Positions 34,853 to 47,624 of a DNA stretch of 64,000 nucleotides are shown piece by piece. This DNA comes from Moringa oleifera (lineage: Eukaryota > Streptophyta > Magnoliopsida > Brassicales > Moringaceae): the NCBI GenBank assembly GCA_021397835.1, contig JAJFZO010000263.1:555001-619000 (forward strand), read 5' to 3'. The translations under genes were made by a program, and so were the position numbers. The notes below the pieces were generated by a model. The model saw only the letters and a program-made list of their open reading frames with translations. It searched no databases and was not told where the DNA came from. Positions within the stretch are counted from its first letter, which is position 1. The number at the start of each line of letters is the position of its first letter.

Positions 34853-35109
34853 AGTACTTTACCGAGGGACAGCATCAAGGGATAAGTTTCTGTTAGATAT
34901 ATATATTTTTTATTAGAGTAACACTTGGTTCTCCAATGCTTCCTATTATGCTTCCAAGTGTTTTGCCTTGTGTTTCTCATTCTCTACAAGCCCAAAGGAC
35001 TTACTTCTTTTTCTAGGTCATTATCTTAAGGGACGATTTCAGACCTCGGGGCATCGATTGTCGAAAAGAATGAGACAATTGTTGTGAGGGCTCGGGAGGG
35101 GGGGGGGGG
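34853..35109 (-). other. IGS next to 25S fragment, B copy 2
   Basis: This is the conserved block with an AT-rich run (GATATATATATTTTTTATT) and an 11-12 bp poly-G tract at about 35098-35109. No gene is seen. Confidence 0.65.
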
Positions 35110-35309
35110 AGGGACGAATCGAAGTGATAAAGGGCTGAATCTTTGTAGATCATGGAAGCAAGGCCACTCTGCCACTTATAATACCCCGTCGCATATTTAA
35201 GTTGTCTACAAATGATTCTACTAGTCTCTCGGTGGGAATCACACTTCAAGGCAGCCCGCGAGGCTCCTCTGCTGCGCGACCTTGGCTAACGACACATGCC
35301 TTTTGGGCG
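35110..35309 (-). rRNA. 25S rRNA 3' fragment, B' copy 2
   Basis: About 200 nt of the 25S 3' end is fused at GCCTTTTGGGCGAT to the 5.8S-proximal end of ITS2. About 3.1 kb of 25S is missing. B' copy 3 has the same fusion. Confidence 0.9.
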
Positions 35310-35380
35310 ATAGGCCAACATCCACCCCGTGATGGTCCCTCCCCTCCCTGAAGGGAAGAGGGGGGTTGAGGGCGATGGTG
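35310..35380 (-). other. ITS2 fragment, B' copy 2
   Basis: Only the 5.8S-proximal part of ITS2 remains (GGCCAACATCCACC, TGGTCCCTCCCCTCCC), homologous to about 14035-14107. Confidence 0.8.
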
Positions 35381-35543
35381 CTTGACACCCAAGCAGACAT
35401 GCCCTTGATCTGATGGCATTGGGCGCAACTTGCGTTCAAAGACTTGATGGTTCACGGGATTCTGCAATTCACACTAAGTATCACATTTCGCTATGTTTTT
35501 TATCAATGCGAGAGTCGAGATATCCATTGTCGATAGTCATTTT
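35381..35543 (-). rRNA. 5.8S rRNA, B' copy 2 (degenerate)
   Basis: About 163 nt. It keeps conserved bases that the A copies lost (GGTTCACGGGATTCTGCAATT) but has its own changes (GTATCACATTTCGCTATG), so A and B decayed along separate lines. Confidence 0.92.
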
Positions 35544-35619
35544 AGACATCATTTAGGGATGACATGACTACTAGCTGCGCACCGAGTTCAAGGCGATTGG
35601 GGTGTGCTTTTTCATCCGA
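35544..35619 (-). other. ITS1 fragment, B' copy 2
   Basis: The 5.8S-proximal ITS1 is joined near 35615-35620 to internal 18S, so most of ITS1 and the last roughly 190 nt of 18S are gone. Confidence 0.75.
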
Positions 35620-35964
35620 CGAGGAGATGATGACTCGTGCTTACTAGGAATTCCTCGTTGAAGACCAACAATTGCAATGATCTATCCCCATCACAATGAA
35701 ATTTCAAAGATTACCTAGGGCTTTTGGCCAAGGCTATAAACTCGTTGAATACATAAATGTAACGCGCGTGTAGCCCAGAACATCTAAGGGCATCATAGAC
35801 CTGTTATTGCCTCAAACTTCCTTGGCCTAAGCAGCCATAGTGCCTCTAAGAAGCCAGCCGTAAAGGGTCACCTCCATGTAGCTAGTTAGCAGGCTGAGGT
35901 CTCATTCATTAATGGAAGTATCCAGATAGATTGCTTCACCAACTAAGAACAGCCATGCACCACG

Positions 35965-36002
<38 letters not shown>

Positions 36003-36876
36003 TGTACTATGTCTGGACTTGGTAAGTTTCCCCGTGTTGAGTCAAATTAAGCCGTAGGCTTCACTCTTGGTGGTGCCCTTCAGTCAATTCCTTTATGTTT
36101 CAGCCTTGTGACCATACTCCCCCCTGGAACCCAAAGACTTTGATTTCTCATAAGGTGTTAACGGAGTCCTAAAAGCAACATCTGCTGATCCTTGCTAGGC
36201 ATCGTTTATGGTTGAGACTAGGATGGTATTTGATTGTCTTCGAGCCCCCAACTTTCATTCTTGATTAATGAAAACATCCTTAGCAAACGCTTTTGCAGTT
36301 GTTTGCCTTTCATAAATCCAAGAATTTCACCTCCGACTATGAAATACTAATGCCCCTGACTGTCTCTGTTAATTATTACTTTGATCCCAAAGGCCAACAG
36401 AATAGGATCAAAATCCTATTATGTTATCCAATGCTAATGTATTCAGAGCATAGGTTCGCTTTGAGCACTCTAATTTCTTCTAAGTAATAGCACCAGAGGT
36501 ACGACCTGGCTAATTAAGGCTAGGAGCGCATCGTCGACAGTAAGGATGAGCCAATCGGTGCACACCATAAGCGGACCGACCGACCCATCCCAAGGTCTAA
36601 CTACGTGGTTTTTAACTGCAACAACTTAAATATATGCTATTGGAGCTGAAATTACCGTAGCTACTGGCACCGGTCTCGCCCTCCAATGGATCTCATTAAG
36701 GGATTTAGATTATACTCATTCCAATTACTAGACTCGAAGAGCCCGGTATTTTTATTTATTGTCACTACCTCTCCATGTTAGGATTGGGTAATTTGCACGC
36801 CTGCTGCCTTCCTTAGATGTGGTAGTCGTTTCTCAGCCCCTCTCTCTGAAATCGAACCCATCACCACCATTGTAGG
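35620..36876 (-). rRNA. 18S rRNA internal piece, B' copy 2 (both ends missing)
   Basis: About 1257 bp runs from the region of GATGACTCGTGCTTACTAGG to CACCATTGTAGG at the LTR. It carries the B-lineage 15-bp deletion after ATCGAACCC near 36855. The 3' end was lost in the ITS1 fusion, and the 5' end lies beyond the insertion and is absent. Confidence 0.94.
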
Positions 36877-37886
36877 TGTCACACCATTAGTTGCGGGATT
36901 AGCGCAACTCTAGTGTGATGGCGCTAGATGCGTCCACCTAACCAGCCCATCTTTCTAAGCTCGTGCCAAAAGAAGAACAAGAGTCAACAATGCAAAATGC
37001 AAAGTAAGAAGACGGTATTATGAGAACTCTTTCTCAACCTTTATTGAAAATAAAGGAACTCTTTACAAAAGAAGGGTCTCTCTCTAAGAACACCCAAAGC
37101 CTCTTGCTACCCGCACACTTGAGTTTGTATTACTCGATATGTTTACAACTGAACCCAAGCCCCTTTTTTATACTAGTTGATGAGTGTCCTACCCAAACAC
37201 TCCCTCTTAGTTATCCCATGTTTTTCAGATAGGCCACCCAATCTTGATCACAAATCTTTATCACATTGAGGCTTATCTTCAAAGTTTAGATAACATCCTT
37301 CTCCTGCAAGGACTCTCCTTGAGTCAAGGATCTCATCTCCTTTGAAGTTTCCTCCAAGCCTTCTTATCCGCTTTCAACCAGTTTGGATAGTCTTGAGGAG
37401 GTGGTTTCCGTTCAGAGCCTTATCTCTCTTGGCTTTCAGGATAGACATCTCTTTGTTATCCTTCTATCGCCTTGATCCTCCTCTTACCAATAGTCATATC
37501 CTTTCTTTGTGGAATATCTTCGCTTGCTAGACTTTCCATCCATGCTAAGTTAGGTTCTCGGATTCTGCCCTGTGTTCCCGTCACTGGACATATTCGCACC
37601 ACCATGTGTTGGTGCTTGCTTAAGGCATCTCTGCCGCTTCCCCCTTAAACGGGCTTATGGGTCTATTTGTGTGCTTCATCCCTCGCTCCACAACGTTCCC
37701 AACTCATCAGCGAATCTTGCCACTATAAGTATGAAACTCGATTTGTCACCAAGTCTCCCGCATTCGTTTTCATATCTAACTCATGTGTTTTTGCCTTGCT
37801 AGCGTGGTCTTCCACACTTGTAGGTCTGAGCATGGAGCAAGACTCACCATGCCTATGCCTTGGTACTCAGATTCTAAGGTCTGACA
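36877..37886 (-). repeat. Full LTR (1010 bp), copy 3
   Basis: Ends TGTCACACC/GGTCTGACA, preceded by 18S GTAGG at 36872-36876. A TATA box and AATAAA signal are present in element sense at the same offsets as copy 2. Confidence 0.95.
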
Positions 37887-38493
37887 AACCACCCCCACTG
37901 GAAGAGCCCGACGCCCTTGTCAACTTAGTGTTGTGAAACACCGTGATCATGTCCTTAAATTGCCACAATGTGCTATCTTGCTCCCAACTCGCATCCATGT
38001 AACTGGTGACTTTCCACTGGACTAAGTAGTATGTCCTCCGATTCATCTTACTATAGCCCTTTGTTCGATGACCAAGGATTTTCTTTATTTCCTTGTCAAA
38101 TTGAACTCGAGTTACCGGCGATTCACGCTTAGCCTACTTACGTCTGCGATCGGCATCTTCCTAAAACTCTTTAAGGAAGCTCACGTGGAATGTTGGGTGC
38201 ATCTTTAGATGTTACGGTAGCTTCAACCTGTAAGCTATTGCTCTAACTTTTTTCTCAATCTCAAATGGTCCATCATACCTTGGGATAAGGCCTCGATGAA
38301 CTCCCTTCTTCGTGATTTTCTTCCAAATTTGAGGTGTCAGCTTCAGTAGGACCTTGTCCCCAACTTGGAACTCAGCATCACGTCTCTTTTTGTCAGGATA
38401 TTTCTTTATACACCTCTGTACCTTAAAAGGGCTATCCCTCGCTTTGTCAATCAAGTCTTGCTTGTCCCGAGCATAGTGGTAGGTTGCTAGCAT
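37887..38493 (-). pseudogene. Chromodomain and integrase C-terminus, copy 3
   Basis: The 38212-38493 frame carries YHYARDKQDLIDKARDS and the GPY-like LIPRYDGPFEI. A stop after YRLKLP separates it from the chromodomain, which keeps the Trp codon that copy 2 has lost. Confidence 0.85.
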
Positions 38494-39347
38494 CTCCCTT
38501 GGCTCCTCTGCTTGGCTATCTCATGGGGCGTCGTTGGTTGTTACCCGAAAGCTACCTCTGTGGGACTTAGACCTGTCGATGATGAGCGATGGATGTTTTA
38601 GCAAAACTATGCTACATCCAACAATTCAAGCCAATTTCTTTGGCTTGCAGTCACGTAGCACCACAAATACTCCTCCAGCAAGCTATTTACCCTCTCCGTT
38701 TGACCGTCTGTCTGTGGATGGTTTGCTGTGGAGAATTTGAGTTCTGTTCCCATCATGTTTAGCAACATTGTCCAGAATCTTCCAGTGAATCTGGCATCTC
38801 TGTCACTCACAATGTCTTTCGGCACCCAAACAACTTGACAACATGTTTGAAAAACATCTCAGCGGCCATATCAGCTGGGCACGCTCGAGTAACAGGAACA
38901 AAGAAAGCATACTTTGAGAGCCTATCAACAATCACCATTATAGTGGATAGTTCCTTTACCTTTGGGAAGCCCACAATGAAATCCATCGACACCGACTCCC
39001 ATGGGTGTTCCAAAATGGGCAAGGGTTGGAGCAAACCCGCCTCCCTCCTTCTATCCATTTTGTCCTGTTGGCACACTAAGCATGTGCGAACATAGGCCTC
39101 CACATCTTCCATCAATCTTGGGCCAGTAATAGGCTCTTATTAGTAGTGCGAGCATCCTCTCGATGCCCGGGTGACCTGCCCATAGCGGGTCATGGGTTTC
39201 CCTCAGCAACTATTTCTGAAGTCCTCCAGACTTAGGCACAAACTGTTTGTCTCCTCGAGCAAATAGCAACCCATCCTCGATCCAGTATCTTCGGATCAAG
39301 CCTTTGCTCACCTTCTCCATGAGTCAGGCATACTCGGTATCTTCCCC
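38494..39347 (-). pseudogene. Integrase core and zinc-binding region, copy 3
   Basis: The 38807-39115 frame has CLVCQQDK and [10 protein letters not shown]; the 38607-38825 frame has SDRDARFTGRFW, NHPQTDGQTE and the Glu in NSLLEEYL. All three catalytic acids can still be read, in two frames separated by the shared one-base loss near 38825. Confidence 0.88.
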
Positions 39348-40930
39348 TGCTGCACGCTGGGCAAACAGCCTATGCCGTCCCTGTAGCGGGATGGTGAGGC
39401 ATGCATCCCATGCCCAGGGTCCGTGCAACGCGGCTTCCCTGGATCGCTCGCTGGGCACCATGTCGAGGGGCAGGGACGAGGGGGCTGGCTCGCGATGGGC
39501 GCCCATGGCCTAGCTGGCACGCCCACTGCTGCAGCACACTCGGCAAGCAGCCCATACCATGCCTGCTGGGGGCTACTGGAGCATGCCTCCTGCGCGCAGG
39601 GTCCATGCGATACGGCTCCCCTAGATTGCTCCCTGGGCACCTTGTCGAGGGGCAGGGACAAGGGGAATGGCTCGCGATGGGCGCCCGTGGCCTGGCCGGC
39701 GTGCCCACCACTGCAGCACACTGGGCAAGCAGCCCATGCCGTGCCTGCTGGGGGCTGCCAAGGCATTCCTGCCATGCCCACTGTCTTTGCGACATGGGTC
39801 CCTTGGCGCGCTCGCTGGGCACCCTATCGAGGATTAGGGATGGCGGGGCTGTTAAACGATGGGCGCCAGTGGCCTGGCTGGGGCACACTGCTGCTGCACA
39901 CTAGGCAAGCAGCCCATGCTGTGCCTGCTGAGGGCTGCCAAGGCATGCCTCCCATTCCCAGGGTCTGTGCAACGCGGCTCCCCTGGCTTGCTCGCTGGGC
40001 ACCATGTCGAGGGGCATGGGCGAGGGGGCTGGCTCGCGATGGGCGTCCGTGGCCTAGCTTGTGCGCCCACCGCTGCCGCACACTGGGCAAGCAGCTCATG
40101 TTATGCGTGCTGGGGGCTGCCTAGGCATGCCTCCCGTGCCTAGGTCCATGCGATGAGGCTCCCCTAGCTCGCTGGCTCGGCACCATGTAAAGGGTAGGGA
40201 CCGGGGGGCTCACAAGCGATGGGCACCAGTGGCTTGGTTGACGCGCCCACAGCTGCTGCACACTGGGCAAGCAACCCATGCCGTGCCTGCTGGGAGCCGC
40301 GAAGGCATGCCTCCCATGCGCAGGGTCCATGCAACGCGGCTCCCCTGGCTCGCTCGCTAGGCACCATGTCGAGGGGCAGGAGCAAGGGGGCTGGCTCGCG
40401 ATGGGCACCCGTGGCCTTGCTGGCGCGCCCACTGCTGTCGCACGCTGGGCAAGCCGCCAATGCCGTTCCGGCAGGGGGCTTCCAAGGCATGCCTCCCATG
40501 CCCAGGGTCCATGCAACGCAACTCCCTTGGATTGCTTGCTGGGCACCATGTCGAGGGGCTGGGACGAGGGGGCTGGCCCGCGTTGGGCGCCCTTGGGCTG
40601 CCTTGTGCGCCCACCACTGCAGCACGCTGGGCAAGCAGCCCATGCCGTGCCTACCGGGGGCTGCCTAGGCATGCCTCCCATGCCCAGGGTCTGTGTGACC
40701 CGGCTTCCCTGGCTTGCTCGCTGGGCACCATGTCGAGGCGCAGGGACGAGGGGGCTCCCTCGTAATGGGCTCCCGTGGCCTGGTTGGCACGCCCACCGCT
40801 GCTGCACGCTGGGCAAGCCACCCATGCCGTGCCTGCTGGGGGCTGCTGAGGCATGCCTCCCATGCCTAGGATCTGTGCGGTGCAGTTCCCCTGGCTCACT
40901 CGCTAGGCACCACGTCAAGGGGCAGGGATG
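39348..40930. repeat. IGS subrepeat array 3, 182-bp units (~9 copies)
   Basis: It is colinear with the first two thirds of array 2, from TGCACGCTGGGCAAACAGCC onward. It stops at GGGGCAGGGATG and jumps into the G-rich tract beside 25S. About 800 bp of subrepeats plus the AT-rich IGS block, all present in block 2, have been deleted. Confidence 0.93.
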
Positions 40931-40954
40931 TGGGGGTTCGGGAGGGCGGGGGGA

Positions 40955-41512
40955 GGGACAAATCAAAGCCACAAGGGGCTGAATCTTAGTGGATCATGGC
41001 AACAAGGCCACTTTGCCACTTACAATACCCTGTCACGTATTTATGTCATCTACAAATGATTCTACATGTCGCTCGGTGGGAATCACACTTCAAGGCAGCC
41101 CGCGAGGCTCCTCCGCCACGTGGGCTTGGCCAACAACATGTGCCTTTGGGGGCCGAGGGGCACCTACTGCAGGTCAGTAATCGGGCGATGGGGGCATGCA
41201 TCGCTTCCAGCTCAGATTCTAACTTAGAGGCATTCAGTCATAATCCAGTGCACAGTAGCTTTGCACCACTAGCTTTTCAACCGAGCATGATGACCAATTA
41301 TGCGAATCAACGGTTCCTCTCATACTAGGTTGAATTACTATCATGACGCGGGCATTAATAGGGTAAAACTAACCTGTGTCACGACGGTCTAAACACAGCT
41401 CACGTTCCCTATTGGTGGGTGAACAATCCAACACTTGGTGAATTCTGCTTCACAATGATAGGAAAAGCCGACATCGAAGGATAAAAAACAACGTCATTAT
41501 GAACGCTTGGCT

Positions 41513-41544
<32 letters not shown>

Positions 41545-42017
41545 TTGACACCTCTAACTTCAAATTTTGAAGGTCTAAAGGATCGATAGGCCACGCTTTT
41601 ACAGTTCGTATTCGCACTAGAAATCAAAATCAAACGAGCTTTTACCCTTTTGTTCCATAGCAGATTTCTGTTCTCATTGAGCTCATCTTAGGACACTTGC
41701 ATTATCTTTTAACAGATGTGCCGCCCCAGCCAAACTCCCCACCTGACAATGTCTTTCGCCCTGATCGACCGGTCGAAGCCAACCTTGGGTCCAAAAAGAG
41801 GGGCAACACCCTGCCTCCGATTCAAGGAATAAGTAAAATAACGTTAAAAGTAGTGGTATTTCACTTTCGCCATTTTTGGCTCCAAGTTATCCTACACCTC
41901 TTAAGTCATTCCACAAAATCGGACTAGAATCAAGCTCAACAGAGTCTTCTTTCCCCGTTGATTATGCCAAGCCCGTTCCTTTGGCTGTGGTTTTGCATGA
42001 TAGTAGACAGGGACAGT

Positions 42018-42064
<47 letters not shown>

Positions 42065-42872
42065 TCATTTAGCTACCTTAGGAGAGTCATAGTTATTCCC
42101 ACTGTTTACCTGCGCTTGGTTGAATTTCTTCACTTTGACATTCAAGGCACTAGGTAGAAATCACATTGCGTAAGCTTCCACAGGGACCATTGCAATACTT
42201 TGTTTTAATTAAACAATCGGATTCCCCTTATTCGTACCAGTTCTGAGTTTGTTATTCGAAGCCCGAGGAAGGCCCTCGAAGGAACCGTTCCCAGTTTGTC
42301 CCTTAATCGACACGCGGTGACCCGCTTTCATCGTGGGAGTAGCTCGAGCAGTCCATCCATAGCCGACGAGTTCGAGACTGGGACCCCTGTGCCTAGCCCT
42401 CAGAGCCAATCCTTTTCTTGAGGTTACGGATCCATTTTGCCGACTTCCCTTGCTTACATTATTCCATCGACCAGAGGCTGTTCACCTTGGAGACCTGACC
42501 CGGTTATAAGTACGATCGGGCATGGGAGGCACTCGGTCCTCCGGATTTTCAAGGGCCATCGTGGGCGCACCGGACACCATACGACATGCGGTGCTCTTCC
42601 AGCTATTGGACCATACCCTTGGCTGAACCATTTCTAGGGTGGGCAGGCTATTAAACAAAAAAGATAACTCTTTTCGGGGCCCCCGTCGATGTCTCCAGAC
42701 TCCCTAACGTTACCGTTAGCCGCCACGTCCCGATTCTAAAATTTTAACTGGATCCTTTTTCAATGCTCGCGTCGAGGCACTATCCGACGGGCTTTCCCCA
42801 TCTCTTAGGATCGACTAACCCATGTGCAAGTGCCGTTCACATGGAACCTTTCCCCTCTTTGGCCTTCAAAGT

Positions 42873-42907
<35 letters not shown>

Positions 42908-43054
42908 ACACTGATGGCCGCTCCACCAAGGTTCCTGCCCCGGGTTTTGCAACAACCACTAGGCCTTTCTACTCATTGGGGCTTGGCCCTTGCCCCAACG
43001 GCGGGGTATAGGTCATGCACTTTAGTGCCATCCATTTTCAAGGCTAGTTGATTT

Positions 43055-43085
<31 letters not shown>

Positions 43086-43381
43086 ATTTCCATTTCCCTA
43101 ACCACCATCCTGCTATCTTAATCGACCAACACCCTTTGTGGGTGGCTCTAGGTTAGCGTGTAGTTGGGCACCGTAACTCGGCTTCTGGTTCATCCCGCAT
43201 CGCCAGTTCTGTTTACCAAAAATGGTCCACTTGGAGTTCTCGATTCCGTGGGATGACTCAATGAGGTAGCCGCCCTGTACTACCTATTTAAAGTTTGAAA
43301 ATAGGTCAAGGGCATTGCGCGCCCAATGCCTTTAATCATTGGCTTTACCTGATAAAACTCGCATCTGAGCTCCAGCTATTA

Positions 43382-43414
<33 letters not shown>

Positions 43415-43928
43415 AAGTTCAATTAGTCTTTCGCCCCTATATCCAAGTCAGACGAATGATTTGCACGTCGGTATTGTTGCGGGCCTCCACCAGAGTTTCC
43501 TCTGGCTTCGCCTCACTCAGGCATAGTGCACCATCCTTTGGGTCCCGACATGCATGCACGCACTGGAACCCTTCTTGAAGGATCGAGGTCAGTCGGCAGT
43601 GCACCCACGAGGGATCCCGCCAATTAGCTTCCTTGCACCTTACGAGTTTACTCGCTCGTTGACTCGCACGCATGTTAGACTCCTTGGTCCGTGTTTCAAG
43701 ACGAGTCAAATGGGGAGCCCGCTGGCCGACGCCAAGAGCACGTACGTGCTGAAGCACCATCGCGATGGTGCGTGCTGCCAACTAAGATCTTGACGATGAC
43801 GTCTCTACGAGCGTATCAAAGGCTCGGGCTTAGGCTTGTGGCCATTCCACATCCGACCGAGGTGCATCACCAGCCCCCATCTTCTTCCCTCCTGAAAATT
43901 TCAAGCACTCTTTAACTCTCTTTTCAAT

Positions 43929-43960
<32 letters not shown>

Positions 43961-44205
43961 CGTTATTGGTCTCTCGCCCGTATTTAGCCTTTGACAAAAT
44001 TTACCGCCCTATTGGGGCTGCATCCCCAAACAACCCGACTTGTCGATAGCACCTTATGGTGCGATAGGGTCCGGGTGAGATAGGGCTTTCACCCTCTCCG
44101 GTGCCCCTTTCCAGGGGACTTGGGCCCCAGTCTGTCGCTGAGGATGCTTCTCTAGACTACAATTCAGGCATCAAGGGCACACGATTTTCAAGCTGGGCTT
44201 TTCCT

Positions 44206-44237
<32 letters not shown>

Positions 44238-44304
44238 TAGGTTCTTTTCCTCCGCTTATTGATATGTTTAAACTCTGTGGGTAGTCTCGCCTGACCTAGG
44301 GTCG
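40955..44304 (-). rRNA. 25S rRNA, A lineage copy 3 (degenerate, near full length)
   Basis: About 3.35 kb is colinear with A copies 1 and 2. Only about 24 bp of G-rich IGS (40931-40954) separates its 3' end from the subrepeats. It shares the shortened D2 region and the A-lineage substitutions, with private changes such as AGGATAAAAAACAACG near 41479. Confidence 0.95.
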
Positions 44305-44544
44305 CATGTTGATCGATCGATCATTTGGTCCGTGAGCCGCAACCGAGCGACCCACGCGTGAGGGAGCACGGGGCATTCTCTACCACCGCCAAGGCGTGAC
44401 GCAGAGTCGCTCGAGGCTCTTTTTTAGGCTAACCGTGAGCTGAAGGTGCATGGGAGGCCAACATTCACCCTACAATGGTCCCTCCCCTCCCCGAAGGGAT
44501 GCAAGGGCCAGGGGGGGGGGAGGAGGGGGTTGAGGGTGACGGTG
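44305..44544 (-). other. ITS2, A copy 3
   Basis: About 240 bp, with a poly-G tract at 44511-44520. Confidence 0.85.
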
Positions 44545-44707
44545 CTTGACACCCAAGCAGACGTGCCCTCGGCCTGATGGCTTTGGGCGTAACTTGCGTT
44601 CAAAGACTTGATGGTTAATGAGATTCTGTAATTCACACCAAGTCTCGCATTTGGCTACGTTCTTCATAGATGCGAGAGCCGAGATATCAATTATCGAGGG
44701 TCATTTT
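44545..44707 (-). rRNA. 5.8S rRNA, A copy 3 (degenerate)
   Basis: About 163 nt is colinear with the other A copies. It shares GACTTGATGG and has a private change in the helix region (GGTTAATGAGATTC). Confidence 0.93.
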
Positions 44708-44955
44708 AGACATCATTTAGGGACGACACCACCGTCAACCGAGCAACGAGATCAGGGCGACTAGGGCGTGCTTTTTCATTCTAGTTCCTTGGCGCATCTC
44801 GTGCTGTGCATTTTATTGTTTCGCGTGACGAGGCACTTGGGCGCGAGCCCACGCACCCTTGCCTCATGAGGCGGGATGAGGGGCTCGAGAGCCCTCCACC
44901 CTGCCAGTGTGTTTACAACGTGTTCGCGGGTCATTTCACTAAGCGAGTTTTCGAC
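44708..44955 (-). other. ITS1, A copy 3
   Basis: About 248 bp, with the GCGCCAAGGAA core on the minus strand near 44784-44794. Confidence 0.85.
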
Positions 44956-44983
44956 AATGATCCTTCTACAGGTTCACCTACGA

Positions 44984-45018
<35 letters not shown>

Positions 45019-45197
45019 GAGGTTTAGTGGACCTCTCGTGAAGTCCCGAGCGGTGAACCGCCCATGTCGCCGCGATCCGAACACTTCACTAGACCATTCA
45101 ATCGATAAGAGTGATGGGTGGTGTGTACAAAGGGCAGGGACATAGTCAACGCGAGCTAATGACTCGCGCTTACTAGGAATTCCTTGTTGAAGACCAA

Positions 45198-45275
<78 letters not shown>

Positions 45276-46421
45276 GAATACATTAGTGTAGTGTGCGTGC
45301 GGCCCAAAACATCTAAGGGCATCACAGACCTGTTATTGCCTCAAACTTTCTTGGCCTAAGCGGCCATAGTCCCTCTAAGAAGCCGACCGTGGAGGGTCAC
45401 CACCACATAGCTAGTTAGTAGGCTAAGGTCTCATCCGTTAACGGAATTAACCAGACAAATCACTCCACCAACTAAGAACGGCCATGAACCACCACCCATA
45501 GAATCAAGAAAGAGCTCTCAGCCTGTCAATCCTTACTATTTCTAGACTTGGTAAGTTTCCCCGTGTTGAGTCAAATTAAGCTATAAGCTCCACTCCTGGT
45601 AGTGCCCTTTCGTCAATTCCTTTAAGTTTCAGCCTTGCAATCATACTCCCCTCAGGACCTAAAGACTTTGATTTCTCATAAGGTGCTAGTGAAGTCCTAA
45701 AAGCAACATCCACTGATCCCTGGTTAGCATCGTTTATGGTTGAGACTAGGATGGTATCTGATCATCTTCGAGCTCTCAACTTTCAGTCTTGATTAATGAA
45801 AACATTCTTGGCAAATGCTTTCGCAATTGTTTGTCTTTCATAAATCCAAGAATTTTACCTCTGACTATGAAATACGAATGTCATCGACTGTCCCTATTAA
45901 TCATTACTCCGATCCCGAAGGCCAATAGAATAGGATCGAAATCCTATGATGTTATCCCATGCTAATGTATTCAGAGTGTAGGCTTTCTTTGAGCACTCTA
46001 ATTTCTTCAAAGTAGCAGCACCGGAGGCACGACTCGGCCAATTAAGGCCAGGAGCGCATCGTTAGCAGTAAGGATGAGCCAATCGGTGCACACCGTAAGT
46101 GGATCGACTGACCCATCCCAAGGTCCAACTACGAGCTTTTTAACTGCAACAACTTAAATATACATTATTAGAGCTGGCATTACCGCGGCTGCTAGCACCA
46201 GACTTGTCCTCCAATGGATCCTCATTAAGGGATTTAGATTGTACTCATTCCAATTACCAAACTCGAAGAACCCGGTATTGTTATTTATTATCACTACCTC
46301 TCCGTGTCAGGATTGGGTAATTTGCGTGGCTGTTACCTTCCTTGGATGTGGTAGCCGTTTCCTGGGCTCCCTCTCTAGAATTGAACCCTAATTCTTCGTT
46401 ACCCATCACCACTATAGAAGG
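44956..46421 (-). rRNA. 18S rRNA 3' piece, A copy 3 (interrupted by LTR)
   Basis: 1466 bp from the 18S 3' end to CACTATAGAAGG. The target word has decayed (GTAGG to GAAGG), but the LTR starts at the homologous nucleotide. Confidence 0.95.
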
Positions 46422-46545
46422 TGTCACACCGTCAGTTGCGGGATCAGCGCAACTCTAGTGTGATGGTGCTAGATGTGTCCACCTAACTAGCCCAACTTTT
46501 TAAGCCCATGCTAAAAGAAGAATAAGAGCCAACAACACAAAAGAA
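46422..46545 (-). repeat. LTR remnant between 18S-A and 25S-B, copy 3
   Basis: About 124 bp starting TGTCACACCG, with the same internal loss as 30733-30856, ending AAAAGAAG at the 25S junction. Confidence 0.9.
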
Positions 46546-47487
46546 GCGACAAAGAGCTGAATCTCAGTGGATCATGGCAGCAAGGTCACTCTGCCACTTA
46601 CAATACCCCGTTGCATATTTAATTCGTCTGCAAATGATTCTACCCATCACTCGGTGGGAATCACACTTCAAGGCAGCTTGCGAGGCTCCTCCGTTGCGTG
46701 GGCTTAGCCAACGACACGTGCCTTTGGGGGCTGATAGTGAAATTGGGCGACGGTCTTATGCATCACCTCTAGCTCGGATTCTGACTTAGAGGAGTTCAGT
46801 CATAATCCAATGCACGGTAGCTTCGCACCACTGGATTTTCAAGCAAGCGTAATGACTAATTGTGCGAATCAACGGTTCTTCTTGTACTAGTTTGAATTAC
46901 TATCACGATGCGAGCATCAGTAGGGTAAAACTAACCTGTCTCATGATGGTCTAAACCCAGCTTACGTTCCCTATTGGTGGGTGAACAATCCAACACTTGG
47001 TGAATTCTGCTTCACAATGATAGGAAGAGCCGACATTAAAGGATCAAAAAGCAATGTCGCTATGAACGCTTGGCTGCCATAAGCCAGTTATCCTTGTGGT
47101 AACTTTTCTAACACCTTTAGCTTCAAATTTCAAAGGTCTAAAGGATCGATAGGCCACGCTTTTACAGTTTGTATTCGTACTAGAAATCACAATCAAACAA
47201 GCTTTTACCCTTTTGTTCCATAGGAAATTTCTGTTATCGTTGAGCTTATCTTAGGACACTTGCGTTATCTTTTAACAGATGTGCTCCCCTAGCCAAACTC
47301 CCCACCTGTCAATGTCTTCCACTCGGATAGGCAGGCTGAAGCCGACCTTGAGTCTAAAAAGAGGGGCCACGCCCCGCCTCCGTTTCACGGAATAATTAAA
47401 ATAACGTTAGAAGTAGTGGTATTTCACTTTCGCCGTTTTTGACTCCTACTTATCCTACAGCTCTCAAGTCATTTCACAAAGACAGAT

Positions 47488-47522
<35 letters not shown>

Positions 47523-47590
47523 GATTCTGCCAAGCCCGTTCCCTTGCCTGTGGTTTCGCTGGATAGTAGACAAGGATAGTAGGAATCTCA

Positions 47591-47624
<34 letters not shown>

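Larger units (their letters stand above)
36877..39347 (-). mobile_element. Retroelement copy 3: LTR plus 3' part of pol
   Basis: Same structure as copy 2: full LTR, polypurine tract, chromodomain, integrase, then a break at GGTATCTTCCCC and direct continuation into subrepeats. It is very similar to copy 2 by eye, with about one difference in the first 60 bp of LTR, which suggests recent duplication of the whole block. Confidence 0.93.

Noticed and set aside
35098..35109. Poly-G tracts near 25S ends (also 19850, 25253, 44511, 50788) as regulatory G-quadruplex sites
   Set aside because: They are single homopolymer runs that vary in length between copies; nothing beyond low complexity supports a function.
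10530..46421. Intact, transcribed 45S rDNA units
   Set aside because: 18S is split by the LTR in every copy, the promoter-side sequence is missing from most units, and conserved rRNA positions are changed in all copies.
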